64,000 bases of DNA, taken from contig NZ_JACHIG010000005.1 in assembly GCF_014203095.1 (NCBI RefSeq), positions 457,507 through 521,506 of the forward strand, in the 5' to 3' direction. The stretch is from Prosthecobacter vanneervenii. GTDB lineage: Bacteria; Verrucomicrobiota; Verrucomicrobiia; Verrucomicrobiales; Verrucomicrobiaceae. This document shows, piece by piece, positions 57,154 to 63,882 of the stretch; position 1 is the first letter of the stretch; the number at the start of each line of letters is the position of its first letter. A program made the position numbers and the translations under genes. The notes under the pieces were generated by a model. That model was not told the DNA's origin, ran no database searches, and saw only the letters and a list, made by a program, of their open reading frames with translations.

Positions 57154-57966
57154 ATGAAACCCTTCCCGCTCATCCCCCATGCCCTGGTGCTGACCCTGGC
57201 CGCCGGTTTCATGCAGGCAGAGGCGCAGGCGCAGACCAACGCACCTGCGCTGCGTCCGGTGCTGCCTCGCGTCTCCCCTGCGCAGGAAGCAGAGGCACCC
57301 CAGCTCACGGCCAACTACCGCATCGTCATCAGCGCCGCCGCCGGGGAGCACAGCCTGGGAGAGATCTCCACCCAGACCTGCTCCGCCAGCTTTCAGATCA
57401 GCGGCAGCCTCTCCACGCTGCAGGAGGCGCAGCCGGACGACGCAGCCATCTCCCTGCGCGGCGATTTCTCCGAACAGGCAGACGGCACGCTGAAGCTGAG
57501 TTACGCCCTCACCTCCAACGCACTCGTGCCCAGTTCCCAGGTGGGCAACCCGGGCACCGCGAATGTGCAGACCACCTACCGCAGCACACGACACGGAGGC
57601 TCGGGCATGCTGCTGCTGAAGCCAGGGCAGAAATACGAGCTGATGCAGGTCTCCGGCGTGGCCTACACCCTCTCCATCACCCCCATCGAGACCTGGCCCG
57701 CCGCCAAGCCCAAGGCCACCACACCCGCCAGCAAGGACTCTGCCGAGGCTGGGAAGGAAAGGCCTTCGTATACGGAGCGGGACGGCCCCGACCCCGAGAT
57801 GCGCAAACAGTACGAGTCGCTCTCTGATGCCGCCAAGGAGAGATTCCGCAATCGCATGCGGGAGCTGTTTCCGCAGATCAAGGAACTGCCCGCCGAAGAG
57901 CGCAGGGCACAGGTGCGCAAGCTGTTCGATAAAGTACTGGCCGAGGACAAAGCCGGGACGAAGTAA
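57154..57966 (+). CDS. Secreted protein of unknown function, paralogue 2 with extra C-terminal domain
   Basis: 270 residues from the ATG at 57154, which opens a signal peptide (MKPFPLIPHALVLTLAAGFM); the in-frame ATG at 57091 would bury it. The core repeats the previous gene: TANYRIVISAAAGEHSLGEI, QTCSASFQISGSL, EQADGTLKLSYAL, KYELMQVSGVAYTLSITPIE. A ~80-residue Lys/Glu-rich helical tail follows (EMRKQYESLSDAAKERFRNR and QIKELPAEERRAQVRKLFDK) that resembles small exported helical domains and is absent from paralogue 1. Function unknown. Confidence 0.72.
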   Translation: MKPFPLIPHALVLTLAAGFMQAEAQAQTNAPALRPVLPRVSPAQEAEAPQLTANYRIVISAAAGEHSLGEISTQTCSASFQISGSLSTLQEAQPDDAAISLRGDFSEQADGTLKLSYALTSNALVPSSQVGNPGTANVQTTYRSTRHGGSGMLLLKPGQKYELMQVSGVAYTLSITPIETWPAAKPKATTPASKDSAEAGKERPSYTERDGPDPEMRKQYESLSDAAKERFRNRMRELFPQIKELPAEERRAQVRKLFDKVLAEDKAGTK

Positions 57967-58091
57967 GCCCTTATTGATTGAAGCCGGGTCTATTTCGGAG
58001 CCGGTGAAAGTTCGGCTCTGAAGAAAAGACTTGGTGTTCAGTCGGGGACTTCAAGGCAAGTCAAGCAGCCAGTGCTTGCATGCCCGCCATA

Positions 58092-58236
58092 CGTAGGATG
58101 GGTGTGGCGACAGCCCGCCCGTCCACCAGCGTACGGCAAGCACCACGGCGTAGGAAGGCGCTGATGGTCGGGCGGTTTGGCGGAGGGGGCGGTCGAGCAG
58201 GCGTGTACTCTCGACGCCAAACACACCCAACCTACG
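58092..58236. repeat. Imperfect inverted-repeat element
   Basis: The 525 bases between 57967 and 58491 hold no gene. Within them, CGTAGGATGGGTGTGGCG (from 58092) pairs imperfectly with the complement of 58215-58236 (CGCCAAACACACCCAACCTA then CG), and nested arms CCGCCCG/CGGGCGG lie inside. The ~145-base structure resembles a MITE or REP relic at the left edge of the replication module. A TTGACT at 58362 is a possible -35 box for the next gene, but no good -10 follows. Confidence 0.4.
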
Positions 58237-58482
58237 ACAGGAGTGCCAACACGCACCCGCACCACTTCATACCACGAGCTGCTATTCAGCAGCCGACAGG
58301 GGCTCGGGCACCCAAAACAGAGGGGCGCGCACCTTTTGGTACATTATTTTCACAAACACGGTTGACTTTTTCCAAAGTGTCCCAACGACATTACATCTTC
58401 ACGAGATGAACTGCGGAAAACCTGTGGTGCATCCGGGGAGATGATCAAAACCAAAAACAAAACAAAAGACAACATCATACCC

Positions 58483-58494
58483 GGACATACCATG
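58483..58494 (+). promoter_or_regulatory. Half-site GGACATACCATG over the HTH gene start codon
   Basis: This 12-mer overlaps the start codon of the HTH gene (58492) and is repeated exactly inside the perfect palindrome at 60540-60560 upstream of the helicase. It may be a half-operator for the HTH protein (inference). Confidence 0.4.
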
Positions 58495-58794
58495 AAAACA
58501 CACGAAAACACCATCGCCGCCAAAGCCGAAGCCAGCGCAGCCGCCAGCGCCGAACTGATGGAATACCTCAGCCCCGGCCAGCTCTGCGAAATGCTGGGCG
58601 TGAGCCGCCGCACGCTCGTCAACTGGGAGCGCAAGGGCCTCGTGGTCCCCACCATCCATGTGGGCCACGTGGTGCGCTATGAGCTGGACCGCGTGCTGGC
58701 CTCCCTGAAGGCCAGCCACCCGTACGCCGGCGCAGCTGCCGCAGCCCCCGCCCCGGCTCCCACGGCCCCGGCAGCCCTGGACCGCGCCGCCTGA
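58492..58794 (+). CDS. Excisionase/MerR-like helix-turn-helix DNA-binding protein
   Basis: 100 residues from the ATG at 58492; an in-frame ATG at 58441 would add a 17-residue Lys-rich leader. Residues ~22-75 are a winged HTH of the HTH_17/excisionase type: YLSPGQLCEMLGVSRRTLVN, then WERKGLVVPTIHVGHVVRYE and LDRVLASLKA. The C-terminal tail is Ala/Pro-rich. Such proteins act as excisionases or as replication or transcription regulators of mobile elements. First gene of the replication-type module and a plausible ligand for the GGACATACCATG sites nearby. Confidence 0.75.
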   Translation: MKTHENTIAAKAEASAAASAELMEYLSPGQLCEMLGVSRRTLVNWERKGLVVPTIHVGHVVRYELDRVLASLKASHPYAGAAAAAPAPAPTAPAALDRAA

Positions 58795-59006
58795 TACCAC
58801 ACCCTACCACGCAGCGGCACCCAACCGCCGCTGCGTGTGCAGGGTCGGCGCGCCTGATCATCAGTCCCGCCACACCCGGCACACACACGTGCCACCAGCG
58901 CCATCTACGCGCCACCAGCTTCGTCCTCGTCCTCCTACTCGAACTCGTCCTCGATCCTTCCGCTCCCACGCCACCCATACACGAGGTCGCGCCCAGCGCC
59001 AAGTAG

Positions 59007-59027
59007 CCCTGTTCCTGTGGAACAGGG
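59007..59027. other. Perfect hairpin, 9-bp stem and 3-nt loop
   Basis: Arms CCCTGTTCC and GGAACAGGG around TGT. It is not followed by a T-run, so it is not a standard terminator. It lies inside the 298-bp inverted-repeat element. Confidence 0.6.
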
Positions 59028-59088
59028 GAGCGCTTTCAAGACCAACCAGCACACGGACCACCGCATCCCTTTGATCCAGCGGAGCACC

Positions 59089-59109
59089 CCTTGTTGCACA
59101 ACAACAAGG
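59089..59109. other. Perfect hairpin, 8-bp stem and 5-nt loop
   Basis: Arms CCTTGTTG and CAACAAGG around CACAA, 61 bases after the previous hairpin in the same element. Confidence 0.6.
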
Positions 59110-59256
59110 CTGCCATCCAGAGCTCCCGCAACATATCTCCTTTTTCGTTCCTTCGTCCATCCAGCTCCCTGCGACCCACCGTGATCGAGGACGAGTAGGA
59201 GAACGAGGAGGAGGACGATTCCCAGCCACACCGCACCCGCTTTCCCCTGCCCCATC

Positions 59257-60417
59257 ATGAACACGACACACAGCTCCACAGCATACCACGTTATACCAGC
59301 CTTGAAAGACCGCCTGCGCATCCCGGAGGTGTGGCAGGTGCTGGGGCTGGAGGGGCAGCCCTCCCTGCGCTGCCGCTCGCCCTTCCGCCCGGACAGGACG
59401 CCCTCCTTTTCCATCTACGATGGCGGGCGGCGGTGGAAGGACTTTGGCACCGGGCAGAGCGGCGATGTGATCGACTTCATCGCCACCGCACGGCAGCTCA
59501 CCAAAGGGCAGGCGCTGCGGCAGTTTTTGGAAATCTCCGGCGTGCCGCAGCACACGCCGCCATCCTCAGGAAAAAAGCAGCCGCGAGCCACCCCGGCGCG
59601 CAGCGTATCGCAGCCCGTGGCAGCCGCCAGCACCATGCGCCCCACCAGCGCACCCGGCGGCACGCCATTGCCAGCCCCTCCCGCCACCGCAGACGATGCC
59701 CCCGGCGCGGTGCGTGTACCGCTGCAGCGTGGCACGGAGAAAGACTGGCAGCAGGTCGCGCAGTCGCGCCGCATCACCCAGGAGGCCGTGTCCCTGGCGC
59801 TGGGGCTGCGCACGCTCACCTTTGGCATCGTGCAGGGGTTTCAGTGCTGGATCCTCACCGATGCCGCCCAGCGCAGCGCCGAGGCCCGGCGGCTGGACGG
59901 CCTGCCCTTCCCCGAGTGCGGCACGCTGCACACGCGCAAGGCCCACACCCTGCGCGGCTCCAGCAAGAGCTGGCCCCTCGGCGCGGCGGTGCTGCGCACG
60001 GTGCCGCAGTTCCGCACCCTCCTCATCGTCGAGGGCGGGCCCGACTACCTGGCCGCGCTGCACTTTGCCCATGAGCTGGAGCGCTGGGACGTCCTCCCCG
60101 TGGCCATGCTGGGCCGCAGCACCGGAGGCAGGATCGCCGACGAGGCGCTCGATCTCATGCGCGGCCGCCGCGTGCGCATCTACCCGCATGCCGATGCCGA
60201 CGGCGGCGGAGTCAAAAGCGCCCAGGCCTGGGCCACCCAGCTGCACCGGGTGGGCTGCGAGGTGGACCTCTTTGACTTCGGCATCCTGCACCGCGCCGAC
60301 GGCCTGCCCATCAAGGACCTCAACGACTGCACCAGCGGCCTCGATGAAACCTCCGCCGCCATCGCCCGCCGCCACCTCTTCCCCAAGCCCGACCTCGAGG
60401 TGCACCCGCCTTTTTGA
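59257..60417 (+). CDS. Primase-like protein (degenerate CHC2 domain plus TOPRIM)
   Basis: 386 residues. Residues ~35-75 match the DnaG CHC2 fold (CRSPFRPDRTPSFSI, then WKDFGTGQSGDVIDFIA), but the His and the later Cys ligands are missing, so zinc is probably not bound. A Pro/Ala-rich linker (~95-150) follows. The TOPRIM domain has RTLLIVEGGPDYLAAL (catalytic Glu, residue ~257) and VRIYPHADADGGG (DxD, ~312). Such proteins prime replication on plasmids, phages and satellites. It precedes a RepA-like helicase, and the pair would form a replication initiation module. The gene carries no obvious Shine-Dalgarno sequence. Confidence 0.8.
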   Translation: MNTTHSSTAYHVIPALKDRLRIPEVWQVLGLEGQPSLRCRSPFRPDRTPSFSIYDGGRRWKDFGTGQSGDVIDFIATARQLTKGQALRQFLEISGVPQHTPPSSGKKQPRATPARSVSQPVAAASTMRPTSAPGGTPLPAPPATADDAPGAVRVPLQRGTEKDWQQVAQSRRITQEAVSLALGLRTLTFGIVQGFQCWILTDAAQRSAEARRLDGLPFPECGTLHTRKAHTLRGSSKSWPLGAAVLRTVPQFRTLLIVEGGPDYLAALHFAHELERWDVLPVAMLGRSTGGRIADEALDLMRGRRVRIYPHADADGGGVKSAQAWATQLHRVGCEVDLFDFGILHRADGLPIKDLNDCTSGLDETSAAIARRHLFPKPDLEVHPPF

Positions 60418-60421
60418 ATCC

Positions 60422-60526
60422 TCCTCTTCCTCCTACTCTTCCTCCCTCTGAGGAGCGGGACTCGCAGACGCCTCTCCAGCTCCACCAAGCCTCCAGGGAG
60501 GAGGAGCAAGAGTAAGAGGAGGAGGA
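60422..60526. repeat. Inverted repeat between primase and helicase genes
   Basis: The segment 60422-60440 (TCCTCTTCCTCCTACTCTT) pairs with the complement of 60508-60526 at 17 of 19 positions, with further pairing inside (CCTCCCT/AGGGAGG) and a ~47-base loop. It shares the core CCTCCTACTC with the arm at 58921-58956, so the two may be one repeat family. Starting 4 bases after the primase stop codon, it could also end or attenuate transcription. Confidence 0.45.
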
Positions 60527-60539
60527 AGACAGCTCAATT

Positions 60540-60560
60540 TTAGGACATACCATGTCCTAA
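60540..60560. promoter_or_regulatory. Perfect palindrome upstream of the helicase, candidate operator
   Basis: Arms TTAGGACAT and ATGTCCTAA flank ACC, 31 bases before the helicase ATG. It contains the exact 12-mer GGACATACCATG found at the HTH gene start. Position and symmetry suggest an operator recognised by the element's own HTH protein. Confidence 0.5.
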
Positions 60561-60591
60561 TACCCAAGAAAAAGAAAAACAAACAACGACA

Positions 60592-61920
60592 ATGAAAACA
60601 AACGAAGACCAAGAAACCGCCCCGCAGATCGACATCGAAAACATCCAGGCCGCACGGCCCTTCACGCCCACCGCCGCAGACCTGGCCCTCTACGAGCGCA
60701 TGCGCGGCTACAGCACCCTGCCCGCAGGCACCGCCACCCACACCCTGGGCACTGGCAGCCCCGCGCCCGCAGCAGCCACACCGCCGCCACCGCGCCCGCC
60801 GCTGGCCCCGTATGTGCTCACCGCCCTGCAGCTCAAGCACATGAAAATCCCCAAGCGCCCCGCCCTGCTGGACCGCTGGCTGTGCGAGGGAGATCTGGGC
60901 TACATTTTCGCCCCGCGCGGCGTGGGCAAGACCTGGATGGCCATGTCCCTGCCACGCGCCATCTCCCAGCGCACCCCGCTGGGCCTGTGGGCCGCTGGCA
61001 GCAACCCATCTTCCTCCTCCTCCGAAGGCCTTCGGAGCTCGCAGAGCGAAGGAGGCTCCGAGAGCACCGCAGACACCACCACCTCCACGCTGGATCTCGA
61101 TCCCCCGCCCAGCGGCGCAGACGCCTGCGTGCCCGTCCTCTACATCGACGGAGAGATGTCCATGGAGCTGACGCAGTACCGCTCCAACGGCCTGCAGATG
61201 GAATACAGCGGCGTGCAGTACCTGCACCACGAGCACCTCTTTGAAAAAGGGGCCAGCACCGTCAATATCGGCGAGGCCGAAGACCGCCAGCGCATCACCA
61301 ACCTCATCCTGGAGTCCGGCTACCGCGTCCTCATTCTGGACAATCTCAGCTCCCTGGCCAGCGGGGTGGATGAAAACAAAGGCATGGACTACGAGCCCAT
61401 CTCCCACTGGCTGCTCGACCTGCGGCGTCGCAAGATCACCGTCATCGTCGTGCACCACGCCGGGCGCAATGGGGCCATGCGCGGCCACAGCAAGCGCGAG
61501 GACGCCTGCGCCTGGATCATCGAGCTGCGCGACGCCCGCCAGGACGACGAAAAAGGAGCCAAGTTCGTCAGCCACTTCACCAAACCCTCCCGCAACACCG
61601 GCGACCCCCTCCCCGACCTCCTCTGGCACTACACCAGCGATGAGCAGGGAAATACGCATATCAAGTGTGAACTGGCGGTCAATAGTGACTACGAACAATT
61701 CATCCAGCATGTCATGGATGGAGTGACGAGTCAGAAGGACATCGCAGAGCTGATGGACAAAAACAAAGGCACGATAAGCAAGTGGGCACGTCGCGCCTTG
61801 GATGAGAGGCGTATCAGCGGTGGCGTTCACAAGCTGCTGCCACCCAAGACCGTCGGCAACATGAGTGTCAAAAGCCACTACGATCCCGACGAAGACGACA
61901 GTGATGAGGACGCGGAATAG
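60592..61920 (+). CDS. RepA-like hexameric helicase/ATPase (AAA_25 type)
   Basis: 442 residues. The RecA-like core has Walker A GYIFAPRGVGKTWMAMSL (residue ~108), the VLYIDGEMS strand with its acidic residue (~185), Walker B YRVLILDNLSSLASGVDENK (~247) and the H4-like IVVHHAGRNGAMRGHSKRED (~285), as in RSF1010 RepA relatives. A C-terminal HTH (TSQKDIAELMDKNKGTISKW) and an acidic tail follow. Residues ~137-176, between Walker A and the IDGE strand, are a Ser/Thr/Pro-rich low-complexity insert not expected in the family, encoded by sequence with an 18-bp palindrome. Probably the replicative helicase of an integrated element, acting with the primase upstream. Confidence 0.82.
   Translation: MKTNEDQETAPQIDIENIQAARPFTPTAADLALYERMRGYSTLPAGTATHTLGTGSPAPAAATPPPPRPPLAPYVLTALQLKHMKIPKRPALLDRWLCEGDLGYIFAPRGVGKTWMAMSLPRAISQRTPLGLWAAGSNPSSSSSEGLRSSQSEGGSESTADTTTSTLDLDPPPSGADACVPVLYIDGEMSMELTQYRSNGLQMEYSGVQYLHHEHLFEKGASTVNIGEAEDRQRITNLILESGYRVLILDNLSSLASGVDENKGMDYEPISHWLLDLRRRKITVIVVHHAGRNGAMRGHSKREDACAWIIELRDARQDDEKGAKFVSHFTKPSRNTGDPLPDLLWHYTSDEQGNTHIKCELAVNSDYEQFIQHVMDGVTSQKDIAELMDKNKGTISKWARRALDERRISGGVHKLLPPKTVGNMSVKSHYDPDEDDSDEDAE
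61020..61037. repeat. 18-bp perfect palindrome inside the helicase gene
   Basis: CTCCGAAGG and CCTTCGGAG are contiguous and self-complementary. They lie within the segment coding the extra Ser-rich loop of the helicase and are followed by GAGCGAAGGAGGCTCC, which continues the REP-like character. Confidence 0.5.
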
Positions 61921-61946
61921 CCTCTCCATGTCCGACCCCGGACACC

Positions 61947-61990
61947 ATGGTTGCCGGTTGCCCACCCTAAGAGTGGCAACCGGCAACCAT
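61947..61990. repeat. Perfect 16-bp inverted repeat of doubled GGTTGCC heptamers
   Basis: Left arm ATGGTTGCCGGTTGCC (61947-61962) and right arm GGCAACCGGCAACCAT (61975-61990) are exactly complementary around a 12-base loop. Each arm carries two tandem copies of the heptamer GGTTGCC. It starts 26 bases after the helicase stop codon. It could be a terminator for the module, but no T-run follows. Confidence 0.65.
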
Positions 61991-62088
61991 CCTTTATCGG
62001 GCTCTCATTTGGGGGCGAACAGGATAGCACTGCGTGGCATGTCATTGCAGCCAGAAGCACAATTGATCCAAAATGACACCCCAACTCC

Positions 62089-62118
62089 CGGCAACCATGA
62101 GGGGATGTTTGGTTGCCG
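62089..62118. repeat. Second GGTTGCC hairpin
   Basis: Arms CGGCAACCA and TGGTTGCCG are exactly complementary around a 12-base loop, the same loop length as the hairpin 98 bases upstream. It brings the heptamer count to six in 172 bases. The 248-base gap 61921-62168 contains no gene. Confidence 0.6.
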
Positions 62119-62168
62119 AGCTTTCCGCTTTATCAAAACGCATGAGCGGCATTCTGAGCCCATCATTA

Positions 62169-62825
62169 TCAACCTCGCGGCATCACCAACGGATCCACTG
62201 GAAACTCGACCCCCGGAGCGATCTTGACAGCGAAGGCCACGGCGTCTGCATAATTGGTGAAGTCTTTAATATGCTCGATGAGACCAGCTTTATTCACGCC
62301 GTAGAGCGCCAGAATAGAAGTCTCATACTCGGGGTCTGATGGATCATCGCCATAGCACATAGGCTCGAAAGCATCATCCCCACTCAGGCAGCGCAGGGTT
62401 TGAATGCGCCAGTGGGTGAATGGCGAAGCTGGCACGGGGTTGACCACTGTGACATCAAGAGGCAGGCGCGGCTCATCCTGATAATGCAACGGCAGCAGCA
62501 GATTCATGGCCACAAGCGGGCAGTCTTCAGCATCAAAGTGTTTCAAGTCTTCCAAGCTCATACGCTGAAGACAGGCGGCTCCAAACTTGTCCTCCAAGAG
62601 GTATGGCCAGACCTCATACATTTCATCAAAGGCCACATGTTTGCAGGACCATTCCTCAAACAAGCAGGCGATGCGCATCAGTTCTCGGAAGAACTGATCC
62701 AGACCGTTGAAGGCATCGCTGAGATCGAATTTCTCCATTTTGGCGGATTGTTCACAAGCATCACGCAAAGAAACCGCACAGGAAAATACAGCCGCAGGAT
62801 CAAGGGAGTCGTTTTTGAAAATCAT
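62169..62825 (-). CDS. Hypothetical protein
   Basis: 218 residues from the ATG at 62825 (MIFKNDSLDPAAVFSCAVSL); an ATG at 62873 would overlap the divergent endonuclease gene. No family recognised. It is acidic and soluble, with a helical N-terminal half (AFNGLDQFFRELMRIACLFE) and a C-terminal half with YGVNKAGLIEHIKDFTNYAD. No signal peptide or membrane segment. It is divergent from the HNH gene with 38 bases between starts, so a shared promoter region is likely; an immunity or partner role is conceivable but not shown. Confidence 0.6.
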   Translation of the reverse strand: MIFKNDSLDPAAVFSCAVSLRDACEQSAKMEKFDLSDAFNGLDQFFRELMRIACLFEEWSCKHVAFDEMYEVWPYLLEDKFGAACLQRMSLEDLKHFDAEDCPLVAMNLLLPLHYQDEPRLPLDVTVVNPVPASPFTHWRIQTLRCLSGDDAFEPMCYGDDPSDPEYETSILALYGVNKAGLIEHIKDFTNYADAVAFAVKIAPGVEFPVDPLVMPRG

Positions 62826-62863
62826 GGCTTCCCTGCAACGTGCAGGCGCTTTAGTTTCCTGGC

Positions 62864-63658
62864 ATGTCCGCACGAAAAATCTGGACCCGCCCCGAGCTGC
62901 TCATTCTTCTGAATGTGTACCACAAGCTGCGCTTTGGGCAGATGCACGAGCGCCAGCCGACGGTGATCGCTCTAGCCAAGAAGTTTGAGCGCACGCCGGG
63001 CAGTGTGGCCATGAAACTGTGCAACATGGCCTCTCTGGACCCAGCGCTGAAGCTGCGCGGCATCAAGGGACTGAGTGGTGCCAGCAAACTGGATGAAACG
63101 ATGTGGCAGGAGTTTCATGCAAATCTGGGAGAGAGTGTGCCCGCCAGTGAGGCTGCGCTGCGCGAGCTGATGAAGGCGGGGCCGGAGGCCGAAGTGGAGG
63201 TGCTGCCCAAGCAGGGCATCCGCATCATCAAGCCCCCGCCCTCAGGTCCTACCACGACGACCAGCACCGTGAGTGTGCGTCTAGGGCAGGACTACTTTCG
63301 CAATGCGGTCCTAAATAACTTTGGCGGCAGATGTGGTGTGACCCAGCTCGGGGTGCGAGAGCTGCTCATTGCCTCTCATATACTGCCATGGGGCACACAT
63401 GCGGCAGAGCGTTTGAATGTGCGCAATGGCCTGTGCCTCTCCCGGCTGCACGATGCTGCGTTTGATCGTTATCTGATTTCATTTGATGACCAAATGCGTC
63501 TGCTGCTCTCCAAACGCCTGCGCAGCGAGCTGCCTCAGCGTGCGGTGCAGGAGAGCTTTGCAGCGTATGAGGGCTGTGCCTTGGAACTGCCAGAAGACTC
63601 CGTGCTGCCAGATCCCGCTTTCATGGCTGAGCATCGGAAGAAGTTCCAGATGATGTAA
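62864..63658 (+). CDS. HNH endonuclease
   Basis: 264 residues. Residues ~5-85 form an N-terminal domain seen in this HNH subfamily (WTRPELLILLNVYHKLRFGQ, RTPGSVAMKLCNMASLDP, RGIKGLSGASKLDE). The C-terminal HNH-type nuclease has RCGVTQLGVRELLIASHILP, then NVRNGLCLSRLHDAAFDRYL, supplying the His of the ASHI motif, Asn and the final His-Asp. The first zinc-type Cys pair is reduced to a single Cys. Members are annotated as putative restriction endonucleases; no methylase is nearby. Could protect or maintain the adjacent element, or be an independent defence gene. Confidence 0.85.
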   Translation: MSARKIWTRPELLILLNVYHKLRFGQMHERQPTVIALAKKFERTPGSVAMKLCNMASLDPALKLRGIKGLSGASKLDETMWQEFHANLGESVPASEAALRELMKAGPEAEVEVLPKQGIRIIKPPPSGPTTTTSTVSVRLGQDYFRNAVLNNFGGRCGVTQLGVRELLIASHILPWGTHAAERLNVRNGLCLSRLHDAAFDRYLISFDDQMRLLLSKRLRSELPQRAVQESFAAYEGCALELPEDSVLPDPAFMAEHRKKFQMM

Positions 63659-63666
63659 TTTGGCGC

Positions 63667-63882
63667 TCACTGCTGCAAGGTGACGCACCACGAGTGTAAA
63701 AGATCTTCATTTTCTTTTTTTACGCAGACTTCCCACTGATCATCAGGCAGTGGCATCACGCTGAACCACTGGCTGGCATGCACCAGCAGGCCGCAGAGCG
63801 CCATTGCACGAGTCTCGCCACATAGAGTGGCCTGGACGGTTCGGAAGTGCGATGAATCCTGCACTGGAGCATGTGTTCTCAT
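63667..63882 (-). CDS. Small hypothetical protein, uncertain
   Basis: 71 residues from the ATG at 63882; the frame extends to an ATG at 63990 but that leader looks random. The sequence (FRTVQATLCGETRAMALCGL, then HASQWFSVMPLPDDQWEVCV) has a protein-like composition and an amphipathic helix followed by a strand. No family recognised. Convergent with the HNH gene, 8 bases between stop codons. Confidence 0.35.
   Translation of the reverse strand: MRTHAPVQDSSHFRTVQATLCGETRAMALCGLLVHASQWFSVMPLPDDQWEVCVKKENEDLLHSWCVTLQQ

Larger units (their letters stand above)
58921..59218. mobile_element. 298-bp element with 36-bp terminal inverted repeats (MITE-like or origin-like)
   Basis: The 462-base gap 58795-59256 has no gene. 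The segment 58921-58956 pairs with the complement of 59183-59218 at 31 of 36 positions, the innermost 14 (ACTCGTCCTCGATC) perfectly. The 226 bases between contain two further perfect hairpins. No target-site duplication was evident and no transposase is encoded. It lies 38 bases before the primase-like gene, so an origin or regulatory role is an alternative to a MITE. Confidence 0.5.

Noticed and set aside
58361..58396. Promoter for the HTH gene
   Set aside because: TTGACT at 58362 is a fair -35 box, but no -10 box matching at least 4 of 6 bases lies 16-18 bases downstream.
60433..61986. 517-codon minus-strand open frame opposite the helicase gene
   Set aside because: It spans the intergenic inverted repeat and the helicase in antisense and has no domain signs; the plus-strand helicase has Walker motifs.
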